A stretch of DNA of 5,868 bases from Candidatus Alkanophagales archaeon (GTDB taxonomy: Archaea; Halobacteriota; Syntropharchaeia; Alkanophagales; B39-G2). The stretch is from positions 1 to 5,868 of the forward strand of contig QMVQ01000114.1 of the NCBI GenBank assembly GCA_003661185.1. Reading direction: 5' to 3'. The translations under genes were made by a program, and so were the position numbers. The notes beneath the pieces are model-generated. The model had not been told where the DNA came from, did no database searches, and saw nothing but the letters and a program-made list of their open reading frames with translations. Positions within the stretch are counted from its first letter, which is position 1. The number at the start of each line of letters is the position of its first letter. This document shows, piece by piece, positions 1-5,813 of the stretch.

Positions 1-467
1 GCAGATCGCCGACGGGCGGTGGCTCTCGCTGAAGACGTTGCGCTCGCCGCCCATAAGTACATGGAGGGATATCGCTTTAAGGGAGCCGAAGGAACAGGCG
101 ACAGCGTTCCACGCAACCGACATCTGTAAAGCGTGTGGAAGCTGCGTGCTTCGTGGCGAGCGGAGCCCGCTGTGCCCCAGCGTCATCTCGTTAGACTTCA
201 TAGAGCTTGGCGAGCAGGGCTGGGGTCCCGCAAGGAATATAACTGCGTTCACCGGCGGCGACATCGCCTGTTGTCCTGAGTTCTACGGGATGACATACCT
301 CCAAGGCAGAATTGATGCGTTCTGGCTGCAAGGCTTACGACGACAAAGTGCACAGAAAGCTTACAGGAGTCTCTAACAAAAGGATTTTGGAGTTGCCTGC
401 GGAAATCGTGGACATGGGATTCGTGCTCGAAGTCCCCACGTTATACATCCCCGGCTGGGTCGAGACT
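1..467 (+). pseudogene. Relic of a radical-SAM (PFL-activase-like) gene, frameshifted and internally deleted
   Basis: The recognisable protein is spread over three frames. Frame 1 (1 to about 105) reads as ordinary protein, with a helical AVALAEDVALAAHKYMEGY stretch, but stops at 127. Frame 2 (about 110-328) has a cysteine cluster CKACGSC and then ITAFTGGDIACCPEFY, which resembles the GGE/GGD strand of radical-SAM barrels. It ends in DAFWL at 328. Frame 3 (330-467) resumes with KAYDDKVHRKLTG, GVSNKRILELP and LYIPGWVET, closely matching the pyruvate formate-lyase activase pattern (D.K..D..H...GVSN.R.LE...VPGW). Between the GGD motif and KAYD there are about 24 residues, where E. coli PFL activase has about 50, so the strand carrying the SAM-binding TNG motif is missing. 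After GWVET the similarity ends, just before the convergent ahcY. The 5' end lies outside the window. Two frameshifts plus a deletion argue for a dead gene; assembly error is possible but less likely because the other genes are intact. The native substrate cannot be told. Confidence 0.62.
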
Positions 468-502
468 TGCATGTTCTGCGAGAGATTTGTCAAAACTAAC
501 TG

Positions 503-1753
503 TTACTGCGTGCCGAGCGACCACGAGCCTAAGTATTTCTGTTGCTCCTCTGTCAGTTCTTCGATTTCAATGCCCATGGTTTCGAGCTTGAGGCGGGCGA
601 CCTCCTCGTCAATCTCTTTAGGCACGCTGTAAACATAGCGTTCGAGTTTCTCATGGTTTTCGACGAGGAATCGTGCGCAAAGCGCCTGATTTGCGAAGCT
701 CATGTCCATGACTTCAGGTGGGTGTCCGTAAGCTGCTGCCAAGTTCACGATTCTGCCCTGTGAAAGCAGGTAGAGCTTGCGGCGGTCTTCAAGGACGTAT
801 TCGGTGACGTTCTCGCTTATGTCTTTCTTTTCGACTGCCAACTCCTCCAACTCTTTTAAGTCTATTTCCACGTTAAAATGCCCGGCGTTTGCGAGAATTG
901 CCCCGTTTTTCATCAGCCTGAAATGCTCGCCCCGAATGACGGAAATGTCGCCAGTAACCGTTATGAAGAGGTCGCCGATTTCTGCGGCTTTTCGCATCGG
1001 CATGACTCGGTAGCCGTCCATAGCCGCCTCTAAAGCCTTTCTCGGGTTGGTTTCGACGACGATGACGTTGGCGCCCATACCTCTTGCTCGCATCGCCACG
1101 CCCCGCCCGCACCAGCCGTAGCCCGCAACCACAACGGTCCTGCCGGCGAAAAGGATGTTCGTGGCATTCATTATGCCATGCAGCGTAGATTGCCCCGTCC
1201 CGTAGCGGTTGTCGAACATCATTTTCGTCTCTGCGTCGTTTATCGCTATTATTGGGAATTTAAGGCGCCCCTCGGCGGCAAGCGCTCGTTCTCGAATGAC
1301 GCCGGTCGTCGTCTCCTCGCAGGCGCCTTTAACGTTCGTCACGAAGCTCTCAAGCGATGTGTGCACCGCTGTTATTGCGTCGCCGCCGTCGTCGAGGATG
1401 ATGTTGGGCCTCAGCTCAAGCGCCTTCGCCAAGCAATCGTAATACTCTTTCTCAGTCTCGCCTCTGAAAGCAAAAACCTTCATTCGCTCCGCAAGCGCCG
1501 CTGCGACGTCGTCCTGCGTCGAAAGGGGATTTGCAGCCGTGAGAGAAATCTCGGCGCCGCCCGCCAGCAGCGTCAGCATCAAGTTCGCTGTCTCTGAGGT
1601 TACGTGGAGGCATGCCGTTATCTTAACGCCCTCCAACGGCTTTTCTTTCTCGTAGCGTTCTCTAATTTTCCGCAGAACAGGCATGCGCTCGCCTATCCAC
1701 TCTATTCTCTTTTTTCCTGCATCTGCAAGGCTTGCATCTTTTATTATGCTCAT
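503..1753 (-). CDS. ahcY: Adenosylhomocysteinase (S-adenosyl- or S-inosyl-homocysteine hydrolase)
   Basis: This is a 416-residue NAD-dependent cytosolic enzyme that reversibly splits S-adenosylhomocysteine into adenosine and homocysteine, relieving product inhibition of methyltransferases. Visible signatures: LHVTSETA near residues 49-56 (H50 and E54 match substrate-site residues of the human enzyme), DDGGD at 121-125, CEETTTG at 145-151 (E147), TKMMFDN at 176-182 (K177, D181), the Rossmann motif GYGWCGRG at 211-218, [10 protein letters not shown] at 289-298 and [18 protein letters not shown] near 339-356. The C-terminus stops soon after KYLG and lacks the Lys/Tyr tail that reaches the NAD site of the partner subunit in the human enzyme, as is usual for archaeal and some thermophilic homologues. 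It is the last gene of its operon, 2 bases after the exported-protein gene, with a GAGGGG Shine-Dalgarno site inside that gene's end. In Methanocaldococcus the homologue was reported to act on S-inosylhomocysteine, so the true substrate is open. Confidence 0.95.
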   Translation of the reverse strand: MSIIKDASLADAGKKRIEWIGERMPVLRKIRERYEKEKPLEGVKITACLHVTSETANLMLTLLAGGAEISLTAANPLSTQDDVAAALAERMKVFAFRGETEKEYYDCLAKALELRPNIILDDGGDAITAVHTSLESFVTNVKGACEETTTGVIRERALAAEGRLKFPIIAINDAETKMMFDNRYGTGQSTLHGIMNATNILFAGRTVVVAGYGWCGRGVAMRARGMGANVIVVETNPRKALEAAMDGYRVMPMRKAAEIGDLFITVTGDISVIRGEHFRLMKNGAILANAGHFNVEIDLKELEELAVEKKDISENVTEYVLEDRRKLYLLSQGRIVNLAAAYGHPPEVMDMSFANQALCARFLVENHEKLERYVYSVPKEIDEEVARLKLETMGIEIEELTEEQQKYLGSWSLGTQ

Positions 1754-1755
1754 GG

Positions 1756-2238
1756 TTACCCCTCGGTTATCTGCACAAATAACGAATGGGCTTCCTGCCG
1801 TGTCGAAACGTGATTGGCTTTGGAAACGGCTGTTATGTTCATCCTATACGCTGCCGGATAGCCGCCGGAGCAGTTTAGATAACCGGAGTAAAAGACGTAG
1901 ATACCCTTGTTGAGGTATCCCTCCCAGTGTCCGCATTCGGGCGACGTAGACACGATGACATTGCCGGGAACGCCAAAAGCGATGGTATCGCCCTCGATGT
2001 AAAGGTCTTGCTGCGTGATTTCCACGTAGCACCGCCGCCATACATACAGCACGAACACGTCAAAATCCTCAGGAGCCTCTGCATAAAGTAGACTCTCTAC
2101 GCTGAAATTTCCGGGCAAAAGAACTCGATACACCTGCCCTTTATCCGCAATGGCACCTGCGTTTTCCCCCGCACCCGCAACGGCAACTCCTATTGCACAG
2201 ACCACTGCGACCGCGATGACCAGTAGTTTAATGCTCAT
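1756..2238 (-). CDS. Small exported or membrane-anchored protein of unknown function
   Basis: I do not recognise this 160-residue protein. Residues 4-22 form an uninterrupted hydrophobic segment after a single Lys, followed by a small-residue [10 protein letters not shown] stretch, so it looks like a Sec signal peptide (possible cleavage near A21-A23) or an N-terminal anchor. The rest is rich in Val, Tyr, Ile and Gly with short alternating hydrophobic runs, as in a beta-sandwich; [12 protein letters not shown] is faintly like strands of PPC-type secreted domains, but this is weak. Three N-glycosylation sequons are present (N44-F-S, N122-C-S, N134-I-T). The predicted mature part has three cysteines (C70, C102, C123). 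Its ATG overlaps the stop of the upstream phosphodiesterase gene (ATGA) and has a near-perfect GGAGGTG site 7 bases upstream; its stop is 2 bases before ahcY. Translational coupling supports it being a real gene. No enzymatic motif is visible. Confidence 0.85.
   Translation of the reverse strand: MSIKLLVIAVAVVCAIGVAVAGAGENAGAIADKGQVYRVLLPGNFSVESLLYAEAPEDFDVFVLYVWRRCYVEITQQDLYIEGDTIAFGVPGNVIVSTSPECGHWEGYLNKGIYVFYSGYLNCSGGYPAAYRMNITAVSKANHVSTRQEAHSLFVQITEG
1759..1764 (-). promoter_or_regulatory. Ribosome binding site of ahcY
   Basis: On the minus strand the sequence GAGGGG lies 5 bases before the ahcY ATG. It falls inside the last two sense codons of the upstream gene, so ahcY translation is probably coupled to it. 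This supports the ATG at 1753 as the start. Confidence 0.7.
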
Positions 2239-3602
2239 CTTTCACCACCTCCTTGCATAATGTTAAGGATTACGGAGGCGATTTCAGAAATTTCCAAATC
2301 CCTCTGCTCGCCGCCGTAGTTTTCCTGCGGATTGTAAAGGATGAAGATGCCATCTTCGGCGTGGACGGCGTCGTCGGGACCCGTATCATTTTCCTCAAGG
2401 TAGAGGCGTTGATGCCCGACGGTGCCTGCGGAGCGCCAGTTCAGGTCGTCGAAATAGACCATAAGGTCCGGCGGGTCGCCTTCGCACCGCTCGTAAATCT
2501 CTTCAGGTTTGAAGACTTCCGTGCGCCACTTCTCGCCGTCTGGACCTCTGACGCTGCGCAAAGCCTCCGCAAGCTCGTCCCGCACATCTTCATACTCTTC
2601 GGGCTTCACGACGCCCTTACGCTCCCGCCCCTCGACGTTCAGGAAGATACGAGCGTAGTAGCCACCCCAACCCCACGCTATGGTGCGCTCCCAGTCAACG
2701 CCTGCTTTCTCGATGCTCACGACGCTCTTAGGATACTCTTTCAGCTTCAGAAAGCTTTCACGCATGAGAAATTCATTAACGCAAAAAGCCCCTCTCATCC
2801 TCTTCGCCCCATGGTCCGAGACTATTAGAACAGCAGTGTCCTCATCAAGCATGTCCAAAAGTGCTCCTATTTTCTCATCGAGGAATTTATAATAGTTTTT
2901 GATGGCGTCCTTGTATTTCCTAAGCTCCGCATCGCTGCAACGCTCGTGTAAATGGTGTCCCTCGTCGAAAAACTTCCAAAAGGCGTGGTGCATCCTGTCC
3001 AACCCGATCTCGACGAACGCAAAGAAGTCCCACGCACGATTCCGCATCAGGTATTCTATCGCTGTAAAATGTCGTTCTGTCATCTCGTAAAGCTCCTCCA
3101 GGAGTTTGTCTCGGTTTTCTGTCCTGAACTCCACATCGAAAATGTAGTCGCCGACGACGCCCGTTATCTCGTGTTTTAGCGACGATGGATACGTCCACTC
3201 GTGCGAGGCGTCCGGCGTTATGAAGCACGAGATCATGCAGCCGTTTACCTTTTTGGGGGGATAGGACGGAGGAATTCCTACCAAACAAACTTTCTTGCCA
3301 GCTTTTGATAACAAATCCCATACGAATTCCTTTTTTATCGATTTAGAAGAAGCGATCCAAATGTCATTATAGGAATAGCGGCGGCGATGCCTAAAGCCAT
3401 AAAGTCCAAGCGTTCCGGGGTCACAGCCCGTGAACATCACCGCCCACGCCGGTATCGTGATTGCGGGGATGCAGCTTCTTAACCGCCCATACATTCCGGC
3501 TTCTACGAGCTTTTCGACGTTAGGAAGCTCTCCTAAGAACTCCTCGAACAGCAATTCCGGTGGCGCTGAATCCAAGCCTATGACGAGAGTTTTCATGGAC
3601 AT
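2235..3602 (-). CDS. Alkaline-phosphatase-superfamily type I phosphodiesterase / nucleotide pyrophosphatase-like hydrolase
   Basis: This is a 455-residue metal-dependent phosphohydrolase, probably cytoplasmic because no signal peptide is visible. The family's two-metal site can be traced: D11 in VIGLDSAP, the likely nucleophile T49 in AITIPAWAVMFTG, D202 and H206 in LDRMHHAFW, D263-H264 in VSDHGAKR, and H414 in VHAEDGIF. The order and spacing fit the type I phosphodiesterase/nucleotide pyrophosphatase group (Pfam PF01663), and the length is normal for archaeal members. The substrate cannot be inferred; relatives act on nucleotide diesters, sugar or lipid phosphates and phosphonates. It is the first gene of the minus-strand operon. 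A second ATG lies two codons inside (3596). No good Shine-Dalgarno is seen, but an AT-rich box about 24 bases upstream fits a leaderless or almost leaderless start. It overlaps the next gene by 4 bases. Confidence 0.9.
   Translation of the reverse strand: MSMKTLVIGLDSAPPELLFEEFLGELPNVEKLVEAGMYGRLRSCIPAITIPAWAVMFTGCDPGTLGLYGFRHRRRYSYNDIWIASSKSIKKEFVWDLLSKAGKKVCLVGIPPSYPPKKVNGCMISCFITPDASHEWTYPSSLKHEITGVVGDYIFDVEFRTENRDKLLEELYEMTERHFTAIEYLMRNRAWDFFAFVEIGLDRMHHAFWKFFDEGHHLHERCSDAELRKYKDAIKNYYKFLDEKIGALLDMLDEDTAVLIVSDHGAKRMRGAFCVNEFLMRESFLKLKEYPKSVVSIEKAGVDWERTIAWGWGGYYARIFLNVEGRERKGVVKPEEYEDVRDELAEALRSVRGPDGEKWRTEVFKPEEIYERCEGDPPDLMVYFDDLNWRSAGTVGHQRLYLEENDTGPDDAVHAEDGIFILYNPQENYGGEQRDLEISEIASVILNIMQGGGER
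2246..2252 (-). promoter_or_regulatory. Strong ribosome binding site of the exported-protein gene
   Basis: On the minus strand GGAGGTG lies 7 bases before the ATG at 2238, a near-perfect complement of the 16S rRNA 3' end. It sits within the end of the phosphodiesterase coding region, which encodes the GGGER tail, and fixes the start of the exported protein. It is the best Shine-Dalgarno site in the window, suggesting strong translation of that small protein. Confidence 0.85.
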
Positions 3603-3612
3603 AAATTTTTAT
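3601..3612 (+). promoter_or_regulatory. Putative archaeal promoter for the small ORF-taw1-amrS unit
   Basis: ATAAATTTTTAT is an AT-rich box-A-like element in otherwise GC-richer DNA. Its centre is about 27 bases before the ATG at 3633, the expected distance from box A to a transcription start, so the mRNA could begin right at that ATG. It overlaps the first bases of the divergent phosphodiesterase gene and interleaves with that gene's promoter. Judged by eye only. Confidence 0.42.
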
Positions 3613-3630
3613 CCAGACACTAAATTAAAA
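3603..3630 (-). promoter_or_regulatory. Putative archaeal promoter of the minus-strand operon
   Basis: On the minus strand, TTTTAATTTA (3630 down to 3621) resembles an archaeal box A (TATA element). Its centre is about 24 bases from the ATG at 3602, so transcription would begin at or within a few bases of the start codon, giving a leaderless or nearly leaderless mRNA. The lack of a clear Shine-Dalgarno site before this gene fits. Judged by eye only. Confidence 0.45.
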
Positions 3631-3632
3631 CT

Positions 3633-3764
3633 ATGGGGAAGGGCACGAAAAAGAAAAAATACGTGGCGCCGGAGCTACGCCCGGTAGAGGGTATGTCCGA
3701 CAGAAAGTTGGTGTCTAACGAAATCGACATAATGGTAATGCTTCATGCAGTTTTCAGCTTTTAA
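3633..3764 (+). CDS. Possible 43-residue basic small protein or leader ORF upstream of taw1
   Basis: An ATG at 3633 opens 43 codons ending with TAA at 3762-3764. The product starts MGKGTKKKKYVAPELRPVEG, a very basic lysine-rich N-terminus, and ends in a short hydrophobic IMVMLHAVFSF stretch. I do not recognise it. Support: the ATG lies where a leaderless transcript from the AT-rich box at 3601-3612 would begin, the codon third positions look similar to the neighbours, and the ORF fills most of what would otherwise be a 177-base gap. It is in the same frame as taw1, separated by one stop and five codons. Alternatives are a regulatory leader ORF, a decayed N-terminal extension of taw1, or chance. 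A conserved homologue before taw1 in related archaea would settle it. Confidence 0.42.
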   Translation: MGKGTKKKKYVAPELRPVEGMSDRKLVSNEIDIMVMLHAVFSF

Positions 3765-3779
3765 CGGGGACGAGTTTGG

Positions 3780-4721
3780 ATGCAGAGAAAAAGTGTTAAT
3801 GCGGGGCTTAGCCCTGATATCATCGCCACTTTGAAGAGGCAAGGCTACCACCTCGTCGGCAAGCACAGCGCCGTCAAGCCGTGTTTGTGGCTGAAGAAGT
3901 CGCTGCGAGGCGAGGGGCTCTGCTATAAAGGACTTTTCTATGGCATCAAGTCACATTGTTGCGTGCAGATGACGCCTTCGATATTCTGCAACCAGCGGTG
4001 CCTGCACTGTTGGCGTCCCATCGAGATTTTGAACTTCGAGGACGTTACGGACGTTGAATGGGACACACCTGCGAGCATCGTGGACGGCTGCTTGCGGGAG
4101 CAGCAACGCCTCATTTCCGGCTACAAAGGCGCTAAGACCACGGACCTCAAAGCGTTAGATGAGGCGAGAGCGCCAAAACACGCCGCAATCTCGCTAATTG
4201 GCGAGCCGACGCTCTACCCTCACTTAAAGGAGCTCGTCGAGGAGTTTCACAAACGAGGAATGACGACGTTCGTCGTGACGAACGGGACGAAGCCGGAAGT
4301 GTTGCGCCGCATCACACCGACGCAATTGTATTTATCGTTGAATGCGACGCATGAGGGGCTTTACAGGAAGATCTCGGGTGCCGACTTCTGGGAAGAGATA
4401 AAAGAGTCGTTGAGGGTGCTGCGACGCAAGGACGAAGAGGGCGTGAGGACTGTGATAAGGATAACGTGCGTGGAGGGCTTGAACATGGATGACGCTGAAG
4501 GTTATGCGTCATTGGTAAAGCTGGCGGCGCCGGCGTTCGTGGAGGTCAAAGCCTACATGTATCTTGGTTTTTCGAGGTTACGTCTTCATAGAGATGCGAT
4601 GCCGTCACACGAGAGCGTGCGCAGATTTGCAGCCGAAATCGCGGAGGCTGCAGGCTACAAGGTTGCTAAAGAGTCTGAGACAAGCAGGGTTGTCTTACTT
4701 GCCCGTGCTCTTGGGGGTTAA
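3780..4721 (+). CDS. taw1: 4-demethylwyosine synthase, radical-SAM tRNA-Phe modification enzyme (archaeal TYW1)
   Basis: This 313-residue enzyme condenses two carbons of pyruvate onto N1-methylguanosine at position 37 of tRNA-Phe to form the tricyclic 4-demethylwyosine (imG-14), the committed step to wyosine bases. The radical-SAM motif CNQRCLHC (C70, C74, C77) is followed by WRP, typical of this family. A second cluster is suggested by C35, C48 and C61, whose 13/13 spacing matches the second-cluster cysteines I recall from archaeal TYW1 structures. Other family features are GYHLVGKHSAVKPCLWLK near residues 22-39, SHCCVQMTP near 58-66, LIGEPTLYPHL (the GGEP-like SAM motif) near 139-149 and VTNGT near 166-170. 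Length is normal for the archaeal form, which lacks the flavodoxin domain of eukaryotic TYW1. The ATG at 3780 is chosen because an in-frame stop lies 18 bases upstream; the ribosome site is weak (GGGGAC). amrS follows after one base. Confidence 0.95.
   Translation: MQRKSVNAGLSPDIIATLKRQGYHLVGKHSAVKPCLWLKKSLRGEGLCYKGLFYGIKSHCCVQMTPSIFCNQRCLHCWRPIEILNFEDVTDVEWDTPASIVDGCLREQQRLISGYKGAKTTDLKALDEARAPKHAAISLIGEPTLYPHLKELVEEFHKRGMTTFVVTNGTKPEVLRRITPTQLYLSLNATHEGLYRKISGADFWEEIKESLRVLRRKDEEGVRTVIRITCVEGLNMDDAEGYASLVKLAAPAFVEVKAYMYLGFSRLRLHRDAMPSHESVRRFAAEIAEAAGYKVAKESETSRVVLLARALGG
4713..4718 (+). promoter_or_regulatory. Ribosome binding site of amrS
   Basis: GGGGGT lies 4 bases before the ATG at 4723, overlapping the last Gly codons of taw1. 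It supports this start rather than the upstream in-frame extension, and suggests coupled translation with taw1. Confidence 0.55.
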
Positions 4722-4722
4722 A

Positions 4723-5745
4723 ATGAAAGAAGCAATGTTATATGAGAAGCTTGAGGGGGAGAGAGTGCGTTGTAATGTCTGTGCGCACAAATGCGAGATT
4801 GCGGAGGGACGTTTCGGAGTCTGCCGCACCCGTCAGAACGTCGGCGGGCGGCTCTTCACGCTGATTTATGGGCGTGTTTCCTCGGAGCACGCGGACCCCA
4901 TTGAAAAGAAGCCGCTGTTCCACTTTTATCCCGGCAGTTACGTTTACTCGCTCGGCACGATTTCCTGCAACTTTAGATGCCTACACTGCCAAAATTTTTC
5001 GATCTCGAGGCTTACCGCCGAGGACGTTAGCGCTCGCCGCTTCACGTTCGAGCTTTCGCCGTCAGAGGCAGTGCGGCGTGCCGGCGCCATGGGTTGCCAG
5101 GGCGTCGCTTGGACATATAATGAGCCGACAATCTGGTTTGAATTTACTTACGACTGCGCACAGGCGGCGAAGCGTGAGGCGCTCTATACCGTCTACGTTA
5201 CGAACGGGTACATAAGCGAGGAGGCGCTTGAAAAAATATCAACATTTTTAGATGCCGCCAACGTGGACGTCAAAGCCTTTAACGATGACTTTTACAAGAA
5301 AATATGCGGCGCACGCTTAGAGCCCGTGTTGGAGACGTGCGAGCGTATGCTTAAGAAGGGAATCCACATTGAACTTACATATCTCGTCATTCCAGGGCAT
5401 AATGACGACGATGAACAATTCAACGACTTTGCGTCGTGGGTTGTTTCCTTGGACGCATCCATCCCCGTGCATTTTTCAAGATTCTACCCCTGCTACAAGA
5501 TGCTGGACGTGCCGCCGACGAGCGTTGCGACGCTCGAAAGAGCCCAGAATATTGCAAGACGCAAGGGCGTTGAGTTCGTTTACCTCGGAAACGTTCCGGG
5601 GCATGAATACGAGAACACTTTCTGCCCAGACTGCGGCGTGGTGCTCGTGGAGCGGCATGGTTACAACGTCCGCATTAAGTTCAATGTCGAGGGCGGAAGG
5701 GCAAGGTGTCCTGAGTGTGGCAGGGAAATAAGATTGGTGATTTAA
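4723..5745 (+). CDS. amrS: AmmeMemoRadiSam-system radical-SAM enzyme AmrS
   Basis: This 340-residue protein belongs to the radical-SAM family that co-occurs with AMMECR1 and MEMO1 homologues; its reaction is not established. An N-terminal cysteine knuckle (C17, C20, C24, C34) and HADPIEKKPLFHFYPG (residues 56-71) are hallmarks. They are followed by the radical-SAM triad CNFRCLHCQN (C82, C86, C89), TYNEPT at 131-136 in place of GGEP, TNGYIS near 160-165, DVKAFND at 182-188, VIPGHNDDD at 222-230, and HFSRFYPCYKM with YLGNVPGHEYENTFCPDCG near the end. The tail has two CPxCG pairs (C301/C304 and C329/C332), likely a zinc-ribbon. I start it at 4723 rather than at the in-frame ATG at 4564, because family homology begins here, a ribosome site precedes it, and the extension would overlap taw1 by 158 bases. 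No AMMECR1 or MEMO gene lies in the window. Confidence 0.95.
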   Translation: MKEAMLYEKLEGERVRCNVCAHKCEIAEGRFGVCRTRQNVGGRLFTLIYGRVSSEHADPIEKKPLFHFYPGSYVYSLGTISCNFRCLHCQNFSISRLTAEDVSARRFTFELSPSEAVRRAGAMGCQGVAWTYNEPTIWFEFTYDCAQAAKREALYTVYVTNGYISEEALEKISTFLDAANVDVKAFNDDFYKKICGARLEPVLETCERMLKKGIHIELTYLVIPGHNDDDEQFNDFASWVVSLDASIPVHFSRFYPCYKMLDVPPTSVATLERAQNIARRKGVEFVYLGNVPGHEYENTFCPDCGVVLVERHGYNVRIKFNVEGGRARCPECGREIRLVI

Positions 5746-5764
5746 GCTGGCATTTAGGCTGGCA
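5741..5764 (+). repeat. Tandem 12-base repeat over the amrS stop codon
   Basis: TTTAAGCTGGCA (5741-5752) is followed directly by TTTAGGCTGGCA (5753-5764), 11 of 12 bases identical. The amrS TAA stop lies in the first unit. It looks like a local duplication. Confidence 0.75.
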
Positions 5765-5765
5765 A

Positions 5766-5778
5766 GCCGGAGTCCGGC
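5766..5778. repeat. Short inverted repeat GCCGG-AGT-CCGGC
   Basis: A perfect 5-base GC stem with a 3-base loop lies 20 bases after the amrS stop. It could fold in RNA and protect the 3' end, but no run of T follows, so I do not call it a terminator. It competes with an alternative 4-base stem GGCT/AGCC at 5757-5768. Confidence 0.45.
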
Positions 5779-5787
5779 AGTGGAAAT

Positions 5788-5813
5788 CGGCGGCGGAAGC
5801 CGGCGGCGGAAAA
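5788..5813. repeat. Tandem 13-base repeat CGGCGGCGGAAGC x2
   Basis: Units at 5788-5800 and 5801-5813 agree at 11 of 13 positions, differing only in the last two bases. Each unit contains three CGG triplets. This is simple GC-rich sequence without visible function. Confidence 0.7.

Noticed and set aside
329..330. Programmed frameshift joining the frame 2 and frame 3 parts of the relic
   Set aside because: No slippery heptamer or downstream structure is evident, essential core residues are also deleted, and another frame change lies upstream, so decay is simpler.
468..632. Continuation of frame 3 after the relic, with several cysteines ([14 protein letters not shown])
   Set aside because: Similarity to radical-SAM proteins ends at GWVET (467), and most of this stretch overlaps the 3' end of ahcY on the other strand. 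The cysteine run is probably chance.
1178..1597. Plus-strand ORF (139 codons) opposite ahcY
   Set aside because: It is antisense to conserved catalytic blocks of ahcY and has an Arg/Cys-rich composition typical of a shadow frame.
2253..2828. Long plus-strand ORF (191 codons) opposite the phosphodiesterase
   Set aside because: It is the antisense shadow of a clearly conserved enzyme, with no recognisable motif or ribosome site.
3675..3866. Minus-strand ORF (63 codons) across the small ORF and the taw1 start
   Set aside because: It is antisense to taw1 and to the putative small ORF, with no ribosome site or recognisable content.
4564..4722. In-frame upstream extension of amrS from the ATG at 4564
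   Set aside because: It lies entirely within taw1 in another frame, has no resemblance to the AmrS family, and the ATG at 4723 has a ribosome site and begins the family homology.
5766..5778. Hairpin after amrS as a transcription terminator
   Set aside because: The stem is only 5 base pairs and no T-run follows. Archaeal termination usually relies on T-rich tracts, which are absent here.
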